From NCBI RefSeq assembly GCF_025398315.1, contig NZ_JAODOQ010000001.1, positions 124,001-188,000 of the forward strand: a stretch of DNA of 64,000 nucleotides, read 5' to 3'. Below, in pieces: positions 59,929-64,000 of the stretch (position 1 is its first letter; the number at the start of each line of letters is the position of its first letter). The translations under genes were made by a program, and so were the position numbers. Below the pieces are notes generated by a model. That model made no database searches. It had not been told where the DNA came from and worked only from the letters and a program-made list of their open reading frames with translations. The stretch is from Shewanella phaeophyticola. GTDB taxonomy: Bacteria; Pseudomonadota; Gammaproteobacteria; Enterobacterales; Shewanellaceae.

Positions 59929-61137
59929 TTAGCCCAGTGCGACCATCAGTTGAGCAAACACAATAAGGGCTCCTGATAATCCGGCAATGGCTAGCGCAAA
60001 TTTACCACCAGAGACTTGATAACCCCCTAAAAACTGGGCGCGTTGTTTTAATGCCATTGCGATCGGTAAAAAGATGATCATCACTACTAGTGGAATGGCG
60101 GCAAACCCCAATACCTGGAAAAAGCCATCAGGATAATAAAGCGCGCACAGCAGAGGTGGTACAAAAGTGATTAACCAGGTTTTAGCCCGTCCGGCAACAT
60201 TATCTTTGGCGCGAGTTAACTCTGCGACGTAATCAAATAAGCTCATGGTTACCCCTAAAAATGAGGTAATTAATGCAAGGTTAGCGAAAAGATCAATGGC
60301 CTGGCTAATAATGCTTGATTGGACCAGTCCTTGTAATGCAGCCACCAATTTAGGCAATGAACCACCAAAACTATGTACCGCTTCACCGCCTAATGAACCT
60401 AGAGTCACCAGTAACCATAAAATGTAACAAACTAAAGGAATGGTTGAGCCGATTAAGAGTACTTTTCTTAATGCCACAGCATCACCATCAAGGTAGCGCA
60501 CAATAGTTGCAATACACACGTGAAAACCAAAAGAGGTAAATACCACAGGGATAGCAGCTAACCAAAGTTGTTGCAGTGCATCACCAGATGCCACGGTTGT
60601 AGAGTAGTTATTTAATGCTGTCATTAAGCTCACATCGGGTAGTAAAAAGCTGACGACCACAACTAATAACAGCACCATGGCACTAAACAAAATACGCGAT
60701 ATTTTATCAATCCATTTAACGCCGATAGCAATCAAGCCACCAAAAAATACGGTAAATAAAATCACCGCTACTTGGTTGCTCATGTTAATGCCTATTGGTT
60801 GCAGGCGGGTTTCAAGCAACGATGAACCACCCATTAAATAGACCATGGTTAAGGCAAATAATAAGCTCAAAAAGGAGCCACCTTGAATCACCTGGCCAGC
60901 TTTACCTAATGTTTTGCCTGTGATGGCATGGACATTATCGCCCACACCGCTGCGCAGGTTAATTTCTAGCATAAGAAGAGAGGTGTAGGCAGAGATAGCC
61001 CAAATGACCACTAATAAGATTAATGCGGGGATCATACCTAACGCCGCAGTGGCTAAAGGTAAGGCGAGCATACCGCCGCCAATAGCGGTTCCCGCGACAA
61101 TCGAAATAGAACCTAACGTTTTCAAATTCACAGCCAA
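59929..61137 (-). CDS. Aromatic amino-acid permease (HAAAP family, TyrP/Mtr type)
   Basis: A 402-residue inner-membrane protein with eleven predicted helices. It opens MAVNLKTLGSISIVAGTAIGGGMLALPLATAALG, the signature of the hydroxy/aromatic amino acid permease family (E. coli TyrP, Mtr, TnaB). It imports tyrosine or tryptophan with protons; which one cannot be told. The upstream region contains ATAATTATTTTATTTGTGTC-type AT-rich promoter DNA, but no clear TyrR boxes that I can defend. Confidence 0.88.
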   Translation of the reverse strand: MAVNLKTLGSISIVAGTAIGGGMLALPLATAALGMIPALILLVVIWAISAYTSLLMLEINLRSGVGDNVHAITGKTLGKAGQVIQGGSFLSLLFALTMVYLMGGSSLLETRLQPIGINMSNQVAVILFTVFFGGLIAIGVKWIDKISRILFSAMVLLLVVVVSFLLPDVSLMTALNNYSTTVASGDALQQLWLAAIPVVFTSFGFHVCIATIVRYLDGDAVALRKVLLIGSTIPLVCYILWLLVTLGSLGGEAVHSFGGSLPKLVAALQGLVQSSIISQAIDLFANLALITSFLGVTMSLFDYVAELTRAKDNVAGRAKTWLITFVPPLLCALYYPDGFFQVLGFAAIPLVVMIIFLPIAMALKQRAQFLGGYQVSGGKFALAIAGLSGALIVFAQLMVALG

Positions 61138-61361
61138 TGTCCAGTGTAATTATTATTTTATTTGTGTCGGACATTATCAGAAGGATAACAGGGCAGGCAA
61201 GGATCTTCGGCAGTTAAAGGCTATTAGCGCTGTTTATAAACAATTACGTAACATTAAGCCAATCTGTTTTACACGCCATTTTTTGCAATAGTGTAACATT
61301 ACAGCATTGCTGTTGGTTCGCTATGGATTTTAAGCCAGATTTATAATGTATAAACAGGTGA

Positions 61362-61389
61362 TTGAATAAAATTCCTAAGCCGTTATAAT
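61362..61389 (+). promoter_or_regulatory. Promoter of the manganese riboswitch-mneA transcript
   Basis: TTGAAT (61362-61367), 16 bases, then TATAAT (61384-61389). Transcription would start near 61396, right at the riboswitch 5' end. Confidence 0.75.
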
Positions 61390-61397
61390 GCGCCTAG

Positions 61398-61592
61398 TTT
61401 TAGGGGAGTAGCTAATCTTGTATTGCGCAACGTAGCATGCAAGGTGTCTGTATCAACATATTTGGCCTCATGCCATGGTGCAGACAGTAACACGCTGTAA
61501 ATCGGTGATGTTTACCCAGCGAGACCTAAGCACAATCACTGCATCAAGGGGTATGCGGCGGCTTGTGCTTAGTTGTCATTTACCCCTAGGAT
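61398..61592 (+). promoter_or_regulatory. yybP-ykoY manganese riboswitch
   Basis: The leader opens with TAGGGGAGTAGC, the 5' signature of the yybP-ykoY motif, has the CGAGACCTAAGCAC block near 61520-61535, and closes with TTACCCCTAGG pairing back to TAGGGG. The downstream gene encodes a UPF0016 protein, the classic partner in Vibrio and relatives. Mn2+ binding switches expression on. The closing strand lies just ahead of the mneA start, which suggests translational control. Confidence 0.88.
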
Positions 61593-61599
61593 TGTCATA

Positions 61600-62154
61600 T
61601 TGGACGCATTACTCACTTCAACCTTTTCTGTTGCAATTGCCGAAATCGGCGATAAAACACAATTACTCGCATTAGTATTAGCTATCCGTTTTAGCAATAA
61701 ATCCGCCATTATTAGTGCCATTTTACTTGCTACATTAATGAATCATTTTATTGCTGCGTATTTGGGGCAATGGGCTATAGGCTGGCTCGATCCTCAATGG
61801 TCACGTTATATTATTGCCGCGAGCTTTTTTGCCATTGCATTATGGGTGTTAATTCCAGATAAAATCGACGATGATGATCATCGTTTTTATAAACTCGGGG
61901 CTTTTGGTGCGACGTTTATTTTGTTCTTTATTGCTGAAATAGGCGATAAAACGCAAATCGCCACAGTGGTGCTCGCGGCAAAGTATCAATCGCTGACCTG
62001 GGTTGTTATTGGCACTACGTTAGGCATGCTCATTGCCAATGTACCTGTGGTGTTAGCAGGGCACTTTAGTGCGAACAAGTTACCTATGGCACTTATTCAC
62101 CGAGGTTGTGCGCTGATTTTTGCACTGCTTGGGATCGCCACGCTCATGTGGTAA
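61600..62154 (+). CDS. mneA: Manganese exporter, UPF0016/GDT1 family
   Basis: A 184-residue membrane protein with six helices in two repeats. Each repeat carries the family signature: AEIGDKTQLLALVLA (about 15) and AEIGDKTQIATVVLAA (about 110). UPF0016 proteins export Mn2+ in bacteria. The start appears to be TTG at 61600 (LDALLTSTFSVA...) behind AGGA; longer readings would run through the riboswitch closing helix. The riboswitch gives the expected Mn2+-induced control. The MFS gene follows after 6 bp. Confidence 0.85.
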   Translation: MDALLTSTFSVAIAEIGDKTQLLALVLAIRFSNKSAIISAILLATLMNHFIAAYLGQWAIGWLDPQWSRYIIAASFFAIALWVLIPDKIDDDDHRFYKLGAFGATFILFFIAEIGDKTQIATVVLAAKYQSLTWVVIGTTLGMLIANVPVVLAGHFSANKLPMALIHRGCALIFALLGIATLMW

Positions 62155-62160
62155 AGAGGG

Positions 62161-63575
62161 ATGATGATCAAAAGCCAAATTCTTGATAACAAGACTGCCC
62201 GAGGATTACCTTGGGTAGTGGCGATTGCGTTTTTTATGCAGTCGTTGGATGGCACTATTCTCAATACCGCCTTGCCCGCAATGGCCAACGATTTACATGA
62301 AGACCCACTGCGCATGCAAGGGGTCATTATTGCTTACATGCTTACGGTGGCATTGTTGATCCCTGCATCAGGCTGGATAGCCGATCGCTTTGGCACCAAA
62401 AAGATTTTTTTAAGCGCGATTGTATTGTTTAGTTTTGGCTCTTTGTTGTGTGCTTTATCAAACTCACTTGATATGTTGATTGGTGCGCGTGTGGTGCAAG
62501 GGCTCGGCGGCGCATTAATGTTGCCGGTAGGGCGCTTAGTGGTTTTGCGAGCTTATCCGCGATCTGAGCTTGTGCGGATAATGGGTTTTATTACGATCCC
62601 TGGTTTACTCGACTCATTGATTGTACTTCAACTATGGGCGGTTGGATGGTGCAATACTTAACCTGGCATTGGATATTTTTAATTAACCTGCCAGTTGGAC
62701 TCGTAGGATGTTATGCCGCCTTTAAGTTTATCCCCGACTTACGTGGTAAACAAAAATCGCGTTTTGACAGTCTAGGTTTTGTGTTATTTGGCGCTGCGAT
62801 GCTGCTCATCACCATTGCCATGGAAGGGTTGGGTGAGCTGCACTTACCTCATTTACGAGTAATGTTGCTGCTATTTGCTGGCATGGCATGTTTGATTGCT
62901 TATTGGCTGCGAGCTGGACGTGTTGCCAATCCCTTATTTTCACCTTCTTTATTCAACACCAGAACATTTGCGATAGGGTTATTTGGCAATCTCTTTGCAA
63001 GGCTTGGTAGCGGAGCATTGCCTTTTTTAGTGCCGTTATTATTGCAAGTGGCTTTGGGTTACTCACCGTCTCAAGCTGGGATGAGCATGTTACCTTTGGC
63101 CGCCGCAGCCATTTTGGCTAAGTCGTTAGCGCGACCCATTATTGAACGTTTGGGTTATCGATTGGTGCTTACCGCAAATACACTCGCATTGGGGATTATG
63201 TTGGCCAGTATTGGCCTTGTGAGCGAGCAAACTCCTTATTGGTTGTTACTGGCTTTACTTGCCATTTTAGGTGCAATTAACTCTTTGCAATTCACTGCGA
63301 TGAATGCGGTAACACTGATTGATTTAGATGATGAAAATGCCAGTAGTGGCAATAGTTTGCTATCAGTGGTTGCCCAGTTATCGTTAAGCCTAGGGGTTGC
63401 ATGTGCTGGCGCGTTGCTCGGCGGCTTTAGTGCCGAGGTTGGTAGCGCTACACAAGACACTGTGTTGAGTGCGTTTCAGCTGACTTTTTTTAGCGTTGGT
63501 GTGATGACCATATTCGCTGCAGCGATCTTTTCTCTGTTATCAGAACATGATGGTCGGATGATGGTTCAAGACTAA
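62161..63575 (+). CDS. MFS drug-efflux transporter (DHA2/EmrB type), frame broken
   Basis: Reconstructed length is about 470 residues with 14 helices. N-terminal block [19 protein letters not shown], motif [12 protein letters not shown] and [16 protein letters not shown] are of the EmrB/QacA group, proton-driven exporters of drugs or metabolites. The frame breaks between 62611 and 62630, where family members have LLGPLIGPTMGGW; both Gly-Pro codon pairs are garbled (GACTCA and GTACTTCA). It is 6 bp behind mneA and so probably shares its manganese-responsive transcript. Confidence 0.83.
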
Positions 63576-63713
63576 AATACACTTACCATTAGCTCAGCCT
63601 AAATCTGATGATTAATTAAGCATTTTTTGTGCGGTTAGGCACACTCTTTACCTTTAAAGGGGTTAAAATATCAACATAAGTCTCGGTTTTTTTATATTAC
63701 TAAGGAGTGGGGT

Positions 63714-64000
63714 ATGAGTATTAAAAAACATGGTTTGTCGATTGGCATAAACCGTATCGAGAATGTTTTCTTTGTGACACTTAAAGCTGTGGGTACCCTA
63801 ACCCATGAGGATTATCTGGTGATAACGCCAATGCTTGAAGGTGCGCTTAGCCAAGTCGAACAACCCAAAATCAGTTTGTTATTGGATGCTACTGAACTTG
63901 AGGGCTGGGATTTACGTGCAGCCTGGGATGATTTAAAGCTGGGATTAAAGCATCAGTCTGAATTTGAACGCGTAGCCATATGGGGCAATAAAGGCTGGCA
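63714..64000 (+). CDS. STAS/SpoIIAA-like protein, N-terminal part (cut by window edge)
   Basis: The frame opens MSIKKHGLSIGINRIENVF behind AAGGAG, runs 95 codons and leaves the window. TLKAVGTLTHEDYLVITPMLE...LLLDATELEGWDLRAAWDDLKLG matches the SpoIIAA-like family (DUF3478), small STAS-fold proteins of unknown role in Proteobacteria; full members are about 125 residues. The gap from the MFS stop (140 bp) suggests its own promoter. Confidence 0.8.
   Translation, partial: MSIKKHGLSIGINRIENVFFVTLKAVGTLTHEDYLVITPMLEGALSQVEQPKISLLLDATELEGWDLRAAWDDLKLGLKHQSEFERVAIWGNKGW

Noticed and set aside
11156..62630. GGACC/GGTCC (AvaII-type) as the motif behind the lesions
   Set aside because: Many GGACC/GGTCC sites are intact (e.g. 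near 5628, 6748, 20907, 33663, 53505, 53692), and lesions usually keep GGC or GCC, which fits GGCCC/GGGCC better.
1..64000. CRISPR arrays, tRNA or rRNA genes, prophage or integron
   Set aside because: No regularly spaced repeats, no tRNA-like TTCGANTC arms with acceptor pairing, and no integrase or phage structural genes were seen.

Overview
The window is a 64 kb piece of a gammaproteobacterial chromosome, almost certainly Shewanella. Grounds: an ArcA regulator, a Nap cluster of the AGHB type, a trifunctional acetyl-CoA carboxylase-like fusion, and the run sprT-endA-rsmE-gshB-phoA, which I remember from Shewanella genomes. It is moderately AT-rich, carries mostly housekeeping and metabolic genes, and shows no phage, integron, CRISPR array or rRNA/tRNA gene.

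Layout. 1-4.6 kb: start of fbp (cut by the edge), a secreted DPP IV-type peptidase, arcA, a DUF3293 gene behind a perfect CRP palindrome. 4.8-7.7 kb: a lysine riboswitch, lysC and a zinc-dependent deacylase. 7.7-18.4 kb (minus strand): M50 protease, DUF4144 protein, DUF342/FapA-like protein, rsmC, then sprT-endA-rsmE-gshB-phoA and a secreted pyroglutamyl-peptidase-like protein. 18.6-28.2 kb: LysR gene divergent from the fused carboxylase, a periplasmic-sensor diguanylate cyclase, and a second EF-G. 28.3-38.9 kb: LysR gene, a small secreted peptide, napAGHB without napD but with a textbook NarP-type site, and an ABC transporter plus AttH-like lipoprotein. 39-44.6 kb: ygfZ, serA, a DUF2238 membrane protein, a LuxR-type regulator, a ~284 bp MITE-like element, a hotdog thioesterase and a YgjV-like protein. 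44.8-50.5 kb: catalase, CYTH protein, DUF47/pit phosphate transport, an SH3 protein. 50.8-57.6 kb: putA, a small Cys protein, an NhaC antiporter, a DUF998 protein, rluF. 57.6-64 kb: S46 peptidase, aromatic amino-acid permease, a yybP-ykoY manganese riboswitch with an mneA-like exporter and an MFS pump, and a cut STAS-like gene.

The most striking signal is damage. About two dozen lesions (nearly all frameshifts) break 14 otherwise well-conserved genes on both strands. Judged by the reading each protein family requires, nearly all fall where the undamaged sequence would read GGCCC or GGGCC (usually a Gly-Pro codon pair). The same faulty string, GGCTAC, appears at five of them. The remaining three are runs of T that look one base short. 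With one local correction per site every broken gene becomes an open frame of normal family length (for example napA 827 aa, the fused carboxylase 1517 aa). I therefore read these as systematic base-calling errors, perhaps at a modified GGSCC site, not as pseudogenes, and annotate each gene over its full span.
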